A program made the position numbers and the translations under genes. This document shows positions 41,596 to 50,745 of a stretch of 55,809 nt of DNA, piece by piece. A model generated the notes under the pieces. It was given only the letters and a program-made list of their open reading frames with translations. It searched no databases and was not told where the DNA came from. The stretch covers positions 1 through 55,809 of the forward strand of contig JAFSAR010000022.1 in assembly GCA_017442225.1 (NCBI GenBank). Direction: 5' to 3'. The first letter of the stretch is position 1. Every line of letters begins with the position of its first letter. This stretch comes from Clostridia bacterium (GTDB taxonomy: Bacteria > Bacillota > Clostridia > Oscillospirales > Acutalibacteraceae).

Positions 41596-42666
41596 TTATT
41601 CTGCTACTTTTACTTCAAGCGGATTTTGTGAACGGATTAAATCAATAACCTTAAACTGCTTTAATACCTGATATGGAGTAACTTCCATTTCTTTGCCGTT
41701 TACAAGATTATCATAAATCATATCATAGTATTTCTCAACTGCGGTATCAAAAGATGTACCGGCAAGGTCAATGTGCTCCTCTGTCCACTCAAGCTGTTCA
41801 CTACAATATGCAGGTGTGCGCTCTTCGGTAAAGAGTGGCTCAAGAATAAGCTTTTGCTCGGGTGCTGTTTTGGGATTATAATACTTATAATCAATAGCGT
41901 TCATACCAGCCTTAAGTGTACCGTACTGACAGTGAACAAGATAAATATAGCTGTTATAAGCATTGCACTTAGAAAGTTCAACGTCAACAAGTGGCTTACC
42001 TGGAGCTGTAAGAATAATTTTTGCGTAGTCTTCGGCATCACCAAAGGTGTTAACCATATCAAGCTTAGAGAAAACGCTGATGTCGCTATCAAAGCCTAAA
42101 ATGTTAATAGCCTGATCCAACGGATGAGGTCCTGTGTTTCTTACCTCGCCGCCATTATAGCCTTGGTAGGTCTGCCAGTCCCAACGGCGACCAAAGCCCG
42201 AGAAGGAAATGCTGTACTGAATGGGTCTGCCAAGCACGCCGCTGTCAATAATTTCAAGCAACTTGGTGTAATAAGGCGCAAAGCGTGACTGCTGGAATAC
42301 ATTAAGCATTTTGCCGCTTTTTTCAGCCGCATCAACTATTCGTGCGCATTCCTCATAATTTTTAGCAAATGGCTTTTCACAAACAACATTAAAGCCGTGC
42401 TTTAGTAAATCAATAGTAATATCAGCATGCATATGTGAGAAAGAGCTATTTACAACGAGATCAATATCTGTTCTGCCAAAAAGTTCACGGTAATCGGCGT
42501 AAACATCACATTTCCATTCCTCTTTAGCGCGTATACGACGTTCTTCTATTGCGTCAACAACAGCTATAACATTGTACTTTGTGTTTGATTCGCTGCGGAA
42601 AAATTTTCCGTGAATGTCGCGACCGCTTCTACCTTGACCAATAATTGCAATATTTAACTTTTTCAT
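41596..42666 (-). CDS. Gfo/Idh/MocA-family oxidoreductase
   Basis: This 356-residue protein has the start NIAIIGQGRSGRDIHGKFF, the lysine motif VCEKPFAKNYEEC and the GPHPLDQAINILG stretch that supplies active-site residues. It is of full length for NAD(P)-dependent sugar dehydrogenases of this family. A strong AGGAGG site precedes the ATG. In the operon it probably works with the second dehydrogenase and the TIM-barrel protein on one sugar. Confidence 0.9.
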   Translation of the reverse strand: MKKLNIAIIGQGRSGRDIHGKFFRSESNTKYNVIAVVDAIEERRIRAKEEWKCDVYADYRELFGRTDIDLVVNSSFSHMHADITIDLLKHGFNVVCEKPFAKNYEECARIVDAAEKSGKMLNVFQQSRFAPYYTKLLEIIDSGVLGRPIQYSISFSGFGRRWDWQTYQGYNGGEVRNTGPHPLDQAINILGFDSDISVFSKLDMVNTFGDAEDYAKIILTAPGKPLVDVELSKCNAYNSYIYLVHCQYGTLKAGMNAIDYKYYNPKTAPEQKLILEPLFTEERTPAYCSEQLEWTEEHIDLAGTSFDTAVEKYYDMIYDNLVNGKEMEVTPYQVLKQFKVIDLIRSQNPLEVKVAE

Positions 42667-42669
42667 AAA

Positions 42670-43533
42670 TTAATCCTCCTTACAGGAATTTATAATTTTT
42701 TTAAGTTCAACTATGCTTTCCTCACTCGCCTCATAAGCACCCAAAGAAAACGTACTACCGCCAGGACGCTTTAACTGCTCCTCGGTAAGCTCTACATTTT
42801 TACGATAGTGGGTTTCGAGCATTACGTTGCCGCAGTATTCGTCATCAATAAGACGGGCAAAAAGCGTTTTGTAATCCACAAGCCCTGCGCCAATTTTTAC
42901 GCCGTCGGGCTTGCCGTCTATAATATCAGCATCCTTGATATGTATGTGCGCAAGATAGGGATTTACAGCCATATATGCATCATCGCTTGCTTTTTCATTT
43001 ACCCAAACCTCGTTACCTGGATCAAACAATACCTTTATGTATGGGCTGTCTATCACCTTTACGAGCTCGGCTGTTTTGTGCGGTGTGTTACTATGTACCG
43101 ACGGATCTGCTTCTATAACACATATTATATCATACTTTTGACAAATTTGGGCGATATTTTTATATTTTTCAGCGCGTTTTTCAATTGATACGCCGCTGTC
43201 CCAAAAATCAAAACCACGTATCATTTTTGCGCCTATTTGATTTGCGCGCATAGCGCATTTTTCAAAATTCTCTATATGAAAAGCGATTGCCGCATCATCG
43301 TCAAAATCACATTTGAAAAGCGGAGCGGATATAGCGCAAACCGACAGGTCATATTTTTTTGCCGCCGCGTTTATATCGGCGATATCCTGATCGGTAAAAT
43401 CAAATGGCGAATGGTCATTTACCGAACGCACCTCCATACATTCAAGACCGTGTTTTTTACAAAACTCGGCTGCCTCAAATATATCTTGGGTTACCTCGTC
43501 GGTAATAACACCAAGTTTGAATTTTATTTTCAT
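42670..43533 (-). CDS. Sugar phosphate isomerase/epimerase (AP endonuclease 2-like TIM barrel)
   Basis: This 287-residue TIM barrel of the xylose-isomerase-like family shows the metal-binding strands CVIEADPSVH, IKVLFDPGNEVW, AHIHIKDAD and NVMLETHYR. These proteins act as isomerases, epimerases or 3-keto-glycoside-processing enzymes. Its pairing with two Gfo/Idh/MocA dehydrogenases resembles oxidation-dependent glycoside degradation modules; a precise function cannot be given. Confidence 0.85.
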   Translation of the reverse strand: MKIKFKLGVITDEVTQDIFEAAEFCKKHGLECMEVRSVNDHSPFDFTDQDIADINAAAKKYDLSVCAISAPLFKCDFDDDAAIAFHIENFEKCAMRANQIGAKMIRGFDFWDSGVSIEKRAEKYKNIAQICQKYDIICVIEADPSVHSNTPHKTAELVKVIDSPYIKVLFDPGNEVWVNEKASDDAYMAVNPYLAHIHIKDADIIDGKPDGVKIGAGLVDYKTLFARLIDDEYCGNVMLETHYRKNVELTEEQLKRPGGSTFSLGAYEASEESIVELKKIINSCKED

Positions 43534-43544
43534 AAAAACTCTCC

Positions 43545-44285
43545 TTACAACAACTTTTTACCACTATCTAAATCGCAGTACATAATCGCGTTATCGTGCT
43601 CACGAAGTATCGTTGCAGGACACATATCGTTAATATCAAGATTTACGGTGTTGTAAACTGCATCAGCCTTTGTAGCGGCAGGAACAACACAGAACATATA
43701 ATCCGCGCTTACCATCTGCGGAATTGTGAGTGTGTAGGCATATTCGGGCACATCGTCAAATGTGGGGAAACAACCGTCGTGCACTTGCTGCATACGGCAA
43801 ACATCATCAAGCTTAGCCTTTTTTATACGAACAGGGTCGTTAAAATCGGCAACGCCTGGGTCATTAAAGGCTATGTGAGCATTCTCGCCTATACCTAAGC
43901 ATACTATGTCAATGTGATTTTCAGCAAGCAACTGCTCATAGTCAAGCCCGTAATCTGCAACGTAATAAACATTGGCAAACGGAACCTTTTTAAATATATG
44001 CTCGTTAAGGTAATTACCAAAGCTTTGCGCGTCTTCTTTTTTAAGACCTACATATTCATCCATATGAAAAGCGTTTACGCGATTCCAGTCAATCGGTTTT
44101 TTAAGCAGACTTTCAAGTACATCATTTTGTGAAGGCGCTGCCGCAAACACCATATTAATCGTGTCTTTCTGGGAAAGCAATTTTTCCATACAAGCGGCAA
44201 TGTCGTTTGCCGCAGCCTCACCCATAAGGGTACGGTTTTCATAAATATTAACTGCTAATTTATCTTTTTTAATACTCTTTACCAT
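43545..44285 (-). CDS. nagB: Glucosamine-6-phosphate deaminase-like (NagB)
   Basis: This 246-residue protein has the NagB pattern NAFHMDEYVGL, CLGIGENAHIAFNDPG and REHDNAIMYCDLDSG. NagB converts glucosamine-6-P to fructose-6-P and ammonia. The canonical GENGH is GENAH here, so substrate or activity may differ slightly. It is the first gene of the operon, preceded by an activator-type promoter and an AGAGGTG site, and divergent from an AraC regulator. Confidence 0.9.
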   Translation of the reverse strand: MVKSIKKDKLAVNIYENRTLMGEAAANDIAACMEKLLSQKDTINMVFAAAPSQNDVLESLLKKPIDWNRVNAFHMDEYVGLKKEDAQSFGNYLNEHIFKKVPFANVYYVADYGLDYEQLLAENHIDIVCLGIGENAHIAFNDPGVADFNDPVRIKKAKLDDVCRMQQVHDGCFPTFDDVPEYAYTLTIPQMVSADYMFCVVPAATKADAVYNTVNLDINDMCPATILREHDNAIMYCDLDSGKKLL

Positions 44286-44320
44286 GAGAATAACACCTCT
44301 TTTTTAAATTTACCGCCTTT

Positions 44321-44399
44321 ATTATATATCTTTCTTTTTTGCAATTAAATTGCAAATATAAACAATTATATTGCAAAAAAGAACATATTGTGCTACAAT
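44321..44399. promoter_or_regulatory. Divergent promoter with three phased TTGCAA boxes
   Basis: The palindromic hexamer TTGCAA occurs at 44339-44344, 44350-44355 and 44371-44376, that is 11 and 21 bp apart, about one and two DNA turns. The first two form TTGCAATT-A-AATTGCAA. The third box is also the -35 of the araC promoter, with TACAAT at 44394-44399 after 17 bp. The nagB operon has a TATAAT (44321-44326) without a good -35, as expected for an activated promoter. Confidence 0.65.
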
Positions 44400-44414
44400 A
44401 CAGTCGGTGATAGT

Positions 44415-45233
44415 ATGAAAAAGAAAAAACTGTTTGTTTACCGCGATGATAACACCTATCTGCATCACACACTGACGCTTGATCCCACTACCGACGATCT
44501 TACATTTAAGAGCCATTCACACAATATGGTCGAGGTTTATTACTTTTTACGCGGTAACGCGCGATTTGTTATAGAGGGTAATATTTTTCCGCTTGAACGA
44601 GGTAATGTTTTGGTTATGGCAAGCGGACAGACACACCACCTGTTGCTTGAGCCGTCATCCGCTTACGAGCGTATGGCTCTACTTATAGACACTGCCGCCG
44701 TGCCGCCTGAATATGAGTCGCTTAATGAACAGGTTTATAACGGCGCCAATTTTTTTGAGCTTACCAAACGCGAGCAGGTATGGTTTGAAGAAAGCTTTGC
44801 ATTTATTACAAAATTGTCAAGTGAAATGCAAAAAAATGTTGTTTCTTCTTTTGCATCTATGGTATTTTCATTACTTTCCACCAAGCTTAAACATATTAAT
44901 GAGCCTCAGGTTGAAGACGATGTAATTAAAAAAACCATCAACTATATAAACAAGAATTTATCAAAAGAATTAAGCCTGCAAATAATTGCCGATTCACTTT
45001 ATTGCAGCAAGGCCTCCCTTAACCGAAAATTCCGCGAAATTATGGGTTGCACTGTTTGGGAATATGTAATTCGCCGTAGAATATACTCCGCCCGTCAACG
45101 ATTGTTTTTAGGAGGAAGTGTAACCGATGCGTACCAAAAAAGCGGGTTTAATGACTATTCCTCATTTTTTAGAGCATACAAAAAAGTGATTGGCATATCG
45201 CCTGCCGAAGACCTGAAAAAATCTCAGAGTTGA
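44415..45233 (+). CDS. AraC-family regulator of the amino-sugar operon
   Basis: This 272-residue protein has an N-terminal cupin sensor (HSHNMVEVYYFLRGNARFVIEGN) and a C-terminal pair of AraC helix-turn-helix motifs (LSLQIIADSLYCSKASLNRKFREI, YQKSGFNDYSSFFRAYKKVIG). It is divergent from the nagB operon and presumably activates it in response to an amino sugar or glycoside. The ATG at 44415 follows GGTGATAGT; an upstream TTG in frame has no ribosome site. The stop lies inside a terminator hairpin. Confidence 0.9.
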   Translation: MKKKKLFVYRDDNTYLHHTLTLDPTTDDLTFKSHSHNMVEVYYFLRGNARFVIEGNIFPLERGNVLVMASGQTHHLLLEPSSAYERMALLIDTAAVPPEYESLNEQVYNGANFFELTKREQVWFEESFAFITKLSSEMQKNVVSSFASMVFSLLSTKLKHINEPQVEDDVIKKTINYINKNLSKELSLQIIADSLYCSKASLNRKFREIMGCTVWEYVIRRRIYSARQRLFLGGSVTDAYQKSGFNDYSSFFRAYKKVIGISPAEDLKKSQS

Positions 45234-45250
45234 AAACTCTGAGATTTTTT
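45216..45250 (+). terminator. Terminator after the AraC gene
   Basis: AAAAAATCTCAGAGT pairs perfectly with ACTCTGAGATTTTTT. The stem overlaps the end of the gene and has a run of six T, and it also works for the convergent beta-propeller gene. Confidence 0.88.
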
Positions 45251-45269
45251 CATTTACAAGATTTAATTT

Positions 45270-47294
45270 TTATAATTTTACGTAATTAATTTGCAAAAAC
45301 GTATTTATATCAAACACCTGTAGTCCTTTGTCTGATACAAGATAAAAGTTTTCACCTATAAATAATCCGCGTATTGCGTCCCAATATTTCCAATTATCTT
45401 CCCTACTTTCATAAGGAGGGGTTATCTCGGCTTTTTGATAAAATTTATCATTCTTATATTCATAAACCATATATTTTTGGAATCCGCGATTATCACACGC
45501 TACAAATCCCATTAAATTTTTGCTTGGGGACACCAACATTGCCTTATGATTGTCAAGAGCGGTTGAATAATTATATCCGTCGATTATCGTTTTGTTTTGC
45601 TCGGTTACATTGGCAGGGTCGGTTGTATCAAACATCGAAAGCTTTAGGTAGGTTCTTCTGCCTGTTTGTTCATTAGCATCCATACCAAAGCCTAACAGCT
45701 TACCGTCGCCGTATGGATACATATATTCTGAAAAACCAGGAATTTTAAGCTCTCCTAAAATCTTGGGATTTTCGGGGTCCGATAAATCAGCCGAGAAAAG
45801 CGGATCGGTTTGTCTAAAGGTTACAAAATATGCTGTATCACCCATAAAGCGCACCGAATATACACGCTCGCCTTTTGCTAAATCGCCTATTTCGCCAACC
45901 TTGTTAAGCCCACTGTCAAGAACTGTCAGTCGCGCCGAGGTTTCACTGCTGTAGGATATAATTTCACTATTGGTATTTTCAAATTTTTGTCTTTTTTCGG
46001 TTGCTATTGTAACGGTGGTAACAAAACGAAAATATCCGTTGTGTTCATCAATAAAGAACTGATTTTCAAGTACACCCTCAACCTCACCCGAAGTTTTATA
46101 CTCGATTTTTCCTTTTTCAATAGCGAGGCGGGATACAGTTGTATTAACACTGGAGTAGCTACCCTCTTGCTCATCGTTGTTTCTGTAGTATGAAGTATCA
46201 GCTAAAATTATATTACCCTGACTGCAGTATATATTATCGGTGCCGCCTAAGAGGCTTGCGGTGTCGCTAAGTGTACCGTCTTTATAATTAAAGGCGCCTA
46301 TTACGGTGTATTCGTTGGTGTATTCCTCTTCGTTATATCTATAAATGCTGTCAGCAGGTACCGCTTCACACTCACCGTTTATTTCGGTTTCGGGAACAAA
46401 TGTAGCAGGATCGTCCTTATCAATTTCATTTATGTTTATATTACAGCTTGAAACAAGATAAATATAATCCCCTACCATTCGTGACGAATTATACCAACCC
46501 TCTTGTTTGCTTACAGCTATTTGCTTTGGGTTAGCGGGGTCGCTTATATCGTATATGATTATCGCTGCAAAATTACATTCTTTTTTGTAATCGTTAGTTT
46601 GCAAAATGATAAGTCTGTCGTTTTTTAAGAACATATCACCAAATGAATCGTACTCATTTTTTTGCAATGTGGTTTTGCTTACAAGGCTTGAATTCTCGCC
46701 ATCGGCCTTAAATATAGAAAGTTCATTGCCCAATAGGTAATAAATATATTCTCCATCGGTTTTTACTATATCGGCTTCGGCTACACCCTCTACCTGCTCG
46801 GTAGTGGTTGAAAAATCATCACCATCAGACGTGTCATCATTGAAATTATCACTTGTGTTTTCGCCCTTTGATGCGCCGGGCTTAGCAGCGCTATTGGTGC
46901 CTGTCGCAGATTCCATATCATTTCCGCCCGTTACATATTCCATCTCTTCTGTAATCATCCCGTCATAAAGCGCATCGTCGGTAGCGCCAAAATTAAACAA
47001 ACTGTAATCTTTGTTTGGTTTTATAAGCTTGTAAATCTCATCATAAGATTTTGACACAGTAAGTGTTTTTTGTGTATCGGTTGTTTTAATGCCAAAGTTG
47101 TTGTGCGGTACAAATATTACACCTAAGGCAATGGCAACTACCGCTACGCAAGCAAAGGCTACACGCCACGGTGTTGCGGGGTTTTTGCGGTCTTTTAACT
47201 CTTCTTTAAGAATAATTTTATCTAAAATTTTATCGCGGACGTCAGTGTCGGGGGTTATTTTATCCATCGCATTTTTATAGTTTTGTTCAAACAT
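45270..47294 (-). CDS. Membrane-anchored beta-propeller protein, anti-sigma-like partner
   Basis: This 674-residue protein has a cytoplasmic N-terminus of about 45 residues, one membrane segment (about 46-64, VAFACVAVVAIALGVIF), an acidic low-complexity linker (GDDFSTTTEQVEGVAEADIVKTDGEY in part) and a large C-terminal beta-propeller domain of the Beta_propel type. The gene overlaps the ECF sigma gene by 8 bp; I chose the ATG at 47294, 9 bp after GGAG. The layout suggests a regulator that senses an extracellular signal through the propeller and controls the sigma factor through its short cytoplasmic part. The cytoplasmic part has no zinc-binding anti-sigma motif that I can see. Confidence 0.82.
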   Translation of the reverse strand: MFEQNYKNAMDKITPDTDVRDKILDKIILKEELKDRKNPATPWRVAFACVAVVAIALGVIFVPHNNFGIKTTDTQKTLTVSKSYDEIYKLIKPNKDYSLFNFGATDDALYDGMITEEMEYVTGGNDMESATGTNSAAKPGASKGENTSDNFNDDTSDGDDFSTTTEQVEGVAEADIVKTDGEYIYYLLGNELSIFKADGENSSLVSKTTLQKNEYDSFGDMFLKNDRLIILQTNDYKKECNFAAIIIYDISDPANPKQIAVSKQEGWYNSSRMVGDYIYLVSSCNININEIDKDDPATFVPETEINGECEAVPADSIYRYNEEEYTNEYTVIGAFNYKDGTLSDTASLLGGTDNIYCSQGNIILADTSYYRNNDEQEGSYSSVNTTVSRLAIEKGKIEYKTSGEVEGVLENQFFIDEHNGYFRFVTTVTIATEKRQKFENTNSEIISYSSETSARLTVLDSGLNKVGEIGDLAKGERVYSVRFMGDTAYFVTFRQTDPLFSADLSDPENPKILGELKIPGFSEYMYPYGDGKLLGFGMDANEQTGRRTYLKLSMFDTTDPANVTEQNKTIIDGYNYSTALDNHKAMLVSPSKNLMGFVACDNRGFQKYMVYEYKNDKFYQKAEITPPYESREDNWKYWDAIRGLFIGENFYLVSDKGLQVFDINTFLQINYVKL

Positions 47295-47760
47295 TTGCTT
47301 CCACTCCTTCAAGGTCGATTTTAAGTTTTTGTCGCGCTCGGTAAAGCCATGACTTTACCGTGGAGGGCTTGGATTTCAAAATTGCCGCAATCTCGTCGAT
47401 ACTGTAACCCATATAATAATGCAAATGAATTACAGTACGGTACTTTTGCGGCAGGCGTAGCACAGCATCAAGCGTATCAACATCTTTGTCCCGTATACTC
47501 AGCGTTTCGCTTAAAGGCTCGGTCCGTTTAAACCAGCTGCTTGAAAGCATACTTTTACTGCAGTTAATAGTAATGCGAATAAGCAGCGCCTTTACGTGCT
47601 CGTCGTTGTTCACCTTATCCTTACACTTTATAAAGCGCAAAAAAACTTCCTGCAATATGTCGTCCGCATCATATTTATTTTTTACTCTTGCAAAGGCAAG
47701 ACGGTACACCATATCAGAATATTTTTTAAAGGCTTCTTGTGCCGTGATTTTGTATTCCAT
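47287..47760 (-). CDS. ECF-type RNA polymerase sigma factor
   Basis: This 157-residue protein has sigma region 2 (YSDMVYRLAFARVKNKYDADDILQEVFL in parts, with DADDILQEVF) and region 4 (RTVIHLHYYMGYSIDEIAAILKSKPSTVKSWLYRARQKL in parts). It directs RNA polymerase to a small set of promoters. It overlaps the membrane beta-propeller gene, its likely control partner. An AGGAGG-like site precedes the ATG. Confidence 0.93.
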   Translation of the reverse strand: MEYKITAQEAFKKYSDMVYRLAFARVKNKYDADDILQEVFLRFIKCKDKVNNDEHVKALLIRITINCSKSMLSSSWFKRTEPLSETLSIRDKDVDTLDAVLRLPQKYRTVIHLHYYMGYSIDEIAAILKSKPSTVKSWLYRARQKLKIDLEGVEANV

Positions 47761-47810
47761 ATTTTTCCCTCCTTGAACTTAATACTTTTCAAACACCCAA
47801 AAGGTTGCAA

Positions 47811-47837
47811 AACGCCCGAAAAAATTTTTCGGGCGTT
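47811..47837 (-). terminator. Terminator after glnN
   Basis: AACGCCCGAAAAA pairs with TTTTTCGGGCGTT around a short centre, between glnN and the sigma gene. Confidence 0.8.
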
Positions 47838-47842
47838 GCGTT

Positions 47843-49933
47843 TTATATATTAAACAATATATCTCCGTAGGTCGGATAGGGCCAATATTCTCTCGCGACA
47901 ATGGTTTCGGCTTCGTCTGCTATATGACGGATATTGTCCATTATAAACAGCACTTTGTCGCAATAACCTTTTGCTCGGGCAAGCAAATCTGTTGTAGACT
48001 GCGATGCTTCAACAGCGATTTCAAGCTCTTTTACAAGAGCGGTCAAATGCTCGTTAAAATCAGATAATTTTTCTATTATCTGGGTTTCGGCTGTGCAATC
48101 AAGCGTTTTGCTCACATTGCGCTTTGCCGTCACAGTTTCGCAAAGCTTACCCTCATAACTACTGATAGCGGGTATAATATCGCGCTTAACCATCTCAAGC
48201 AGCGTCAGCGCCTCTATGTGTACGGTCTTGCTATAGCTTTCAAGGCTGATATCTGCGCGACCGTTAATTTCGGTGCGGTTGTATATGCCGTGACGCTCAA
48301 ACAGCTCGATATTTTCCTGACGGCGCAAATAGGGTATTGCGTCAACTGTACTGCGCAAATTAAGCAGTCCGCGTTTTGCAGCCTCCTCTTCCCACGCCTT
48401 TGAGTAACCGTCACCGTTAAATATAATGCGCTTATGTGTGCTAACGGTAGTACGGATAAGTTTTAAAACATCCTTTTCAAAGTCGGTTGAATTTTCTAAC
48501 TTGTCCGCAAAATCCTTGAAAACGTCGGCAATAATGGTATTAAGCACAACGTTTGTCTCAGAAATGGAGGACGACGAGCCAAGCATACGAAACTCAAACT
48601 TATTACCCGTAAACGCAAAGGGCGATGTGCGGTTGCGGTCGGTGTTGTCTTTTCTTATGTAAGGAATAATCTCGGTACCAACCGTCATTTTAACCTTGTC
48701 GGTATCGGTGTGATGCTCACCGCGCTCGATAGACTCTAAAATCTCGTTAAGGTCGTCACCAAGATACATTGAAATAATTGCGGGCGGAGCCTCTGCACCG
48801 CCAAGACGGTGGTCATTACCAACCGACGCTACCGATATGCGAAGCAGATCCTGATGCTCGTCTACCGCGCGAATTACTGCCGCGAGCGTCAACAGGAAAA
48901 GCAGATTATCGCTTGGATTTTTGCCCGCCTTTAAGAAATTAACGCCCGTATCGGTAGAAAGCGACCAGTTGTTGTGCTTACCACTGCCGCTGACACCCTT
49001 AAAGGGCTTTTCGTGCAGCAGGCACAAAAGCCCGTGCTTTTCGGCAATCTTTTTCATCATTTCCATTGTAAGCTGATTATGGTCAGCCGCAATGTTGGTG
49101 GTGGTATAGACGGGCGCGAGCTCATGCTGCGCGGGCGCCGCCTCGTTATGCTCGGTTTTAGCCAGCACTCCAAGCTTCCAGAGCTCATCGTCAAGCTCAC
49201 GCATAAAGGATTTAACGCGAGGCTTTATAACACCGAAATAATGGTCGTACATTTCCTGACCTTTGGGTGGTGTAGCGCCAAGTAGCGTTCTGCCACAAAA
49301 GACAAGGTCGGGACGTTTTGCCGCCATCTCGCTGTCAATCAAAAAATATTCCTGCTCGGGACCGACGGTAGTATTTATACTCTTTACATCATCCAAACCA
49401 AACAGCTTTGCAATGCGTAATGCTTGCTTGCTTACCGCCTCCATAGAGCGAAGAAGCGGAGTCTTTTGGTCAAGAGCCTCGCCATTGTACGAGCAAAATG
49501 CTGTAGGTATGCAAAGGGTATTATCCTTTACAAAAGCGTACGAGCTTGGGTCCCACGCGGTATAGCCGCGCGCTTCAAACGTAGCGCGAAGTCCTCCCGA
49601 CGGGAACGACGACGCGTCGGACTCGCCCTTTATAAGCTCTTTGCCCGAAAATTCCATTATGATATGCCCGTCATCTGTGGGCGCTATAAAGCTGTCGTGC
49701 TTTTCGGCAGTGATGCCTGTCATAGGCTGGAACCAATGGGTATAGTGAGTGGCGCCCTTCTCTATCGCCCACTCTTTCATAGCGTTTGCCACAATATCGG
49801 CAATTTTGCGGTCAATGCTCTTGCCCTGTGATATCGCGGTTTTAAGCTCATTATATGCGTTTTCAGGCAGACGCTCTTTCATAACAGCGTCGCCAAAAAC
49901 GTTTATTCCAAAAAATTCATCTACTCTGTTCAA
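47843..49933 (-). CDS. glnN: Glutamine synthetase type III
   Basis: This 696-residue enzyme condenses glutamate and ammonia with ATP. The type III features are the length (about 700), the start [44 protein letters not shown] and the GSGKHNNWS active-site region. I chose the TTG at 49933, 7 bp after AGGGGG, because it matches type III starts; the longer frame has no homologous residues. It has its own consensus promoter and terminator. Confidence 0.94.
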   Translation of the reverse strand: MNRVDEFFGINVFGDAVMKERLPENAYNELKTAISQGKSIDRKIADIVANAMKEWAIEKGATHYTHWFQPMTGITAEKHDSFIAPTDDGHIIMEFSGKELIKGESDASSFPSGGLRATFEARGYTAWDPSSYAFVKDNTLCIPTAFCSYNGEALDQKTPLLRSMEAVSKQALRIAKLFGLDDVKSINTTVGPEQEYFLIDSEMAAKRPDLVFCGRTLLGATPPKGQEMYDHYFGVIKPRVKSFMRELDDELWKLGVLAKTEHNEAAPAQHELAPVYTTTNIAADHNQLTMEMMKKIAEKHGLLCLLHEKPFKGVSGSGKHNNWSLSTDTGVNFLKAGKNPSDNLLFLLTLAAVIRAVDEHQDLLRISVASVGNDHRLGGAEAPPAIISMYLGDDLNEILESIERGEHHTDTDKVKMTVGTEIIPYIRKDNTDRNRTSPFAFTGNKFEFRMLGSSSSISETNVVLNTIIADVFKDFADKLENSTDFEKDVLKLIRTTVSTHKRIIFNGDGYSKAWEEEAAKRGLLNLRSTVDAIPYLRRQENIELFERHGIYNRTEINGRADISLESYSKTVHIEALTLLEMVKRDIIPAISSYEGKLCETVTAKRNVSKTLDCTAETQIIEKLSDFNEHLTALVKELEIAVEASQSTTDLLARAKGYCDKVLFIMDNIRHIADEAETIVAREYWPYPTYGDILFNI

Positions 49934-49972
49934 AATGGTTCCCCCTATACGAAGGTTTTTATATAATGTTTT

Positions 49973-50001
49973 ATTATATAAGATTATCAAAGAAATGTCA
50001 A
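49973..50001 (-). promoter_or_regulatory. Promoter of glnN
   Basis: On the minus strand TTGACA (49996-50001) and TATAAT (49973-49978) are 17 bp apart, matching the consensus fully. Confidence 0.85.
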
Positions 50002-50027
50002 CAGAGGCCCCTTTTTATAATAACTTT

Positions 50028-50660
50028 TTAGTTGACAAAATTTATATTACCGCGCATTTCGCCGATATAATCAAGCCAATATATGCAGTCTACAACCGTT
50101 AAATTGCTTTTGCTGTTTTCTATTATATATATAAAATCGTCTTTTGAAAAGTCATTTTCAGAAATCTGCTTAAAAATTTGTGTAATAAGCTGCGGTTTTA
50201 TATTTGCGTCTGAATTTACCGAGATTAAATCTATCACCTGAACGCCTGTATAACGCAGAGTTTCACCGTTTAACTGAATATTGACACCGCCCACGCGGTC
50301 AACAATTCCGCCTATAAGCTGGTAGTCGGTTTCTACAGTAAAATCAACCGTGTAGCCGTAATATAAATTATTGGCGATATCATAAGCATCAATATTTATA
50401 ACGTTGATACACCTGTTTTCAAAATCAAGATATGTGATAACTGAGCTACTGTCGGGCAGTAAAAAAGCAATGCCCGCATTATCAGGCAAATTTTCATACG
50501 GCACCGTATAATCCTTTTGGTCGGCTTCAGTGGTTTGCCCGTTCAAATTATAATCAAGATACGCGTACGCGCTAAAAAAGAAAATTGCCGCGCTAAACAC
50601 TACAACAAACGCCTTTTTAATCATACTTTTGCTAAAAATTTTGTTTTTCAAAAAAATCAC
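50028..50660 (-). CDS. Degenerate LytR-CpsA-Psr (LCP)-like membrane protein
   Basis: This protein of up to 210 residues has an N-terminal membrane anchor (about 15-34, KAFVVVFSAAIFFFSAYAYL) and an extracellular region that resembles the middle of an LCP domain (GGIVDRVGGVNIQLNGETLRYTG). LCP enzymes attach wall polymers to peptidoglycan. Here the catalytic arginines I expect after the YTG helix are not evident (QVIDLISVNSDANIKPQ), and the domain is short, so it is probably inactive or divergent. The start is a GTG at 50660 or a TTG three codons later, placed 6 bp after GGGTG. Confidence 0.62.
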   Translation of the reverse strand: MIFLKNKIFSKSMIKKAFVVVFSAAIFFFSAYAYLDYNLNGQTTEADQKDYTVPYENLPDNAGIAFLLPDSSSVITYLDFENRCINVINIDAYDIANNLYYGYTVDFTVETDYQLIGGIVDRVGGVNIQLNGETLRYTGVQVIDLISVNSDANIKPQLITQIFKQISENDFSKDDFIYIIENSKSNLTVVDCIYWLDYIGEMRGNINFVN

Positions 50661-50710
50661 CCGAAATAGTATGGACTAAAATCGGGCTCGAAATGCAAAA
50701 ATCATAAATA

Positions 50711-50734
50711 AAACCACCCTAATGGGTGGTTTTG
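50711..50734. terminator. Terminator between the HTH/Cys-ladder gene and the LCP-like gene
   Basis: AAACCACCC (50711-50719) pairs with GGGTGGTTT (50724-50732) around TAAT. It follows the end of the minus-strand HTH gene. Confidence 0.8.
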
Positions 50735-50745
50735 AAAAAAGTAAT

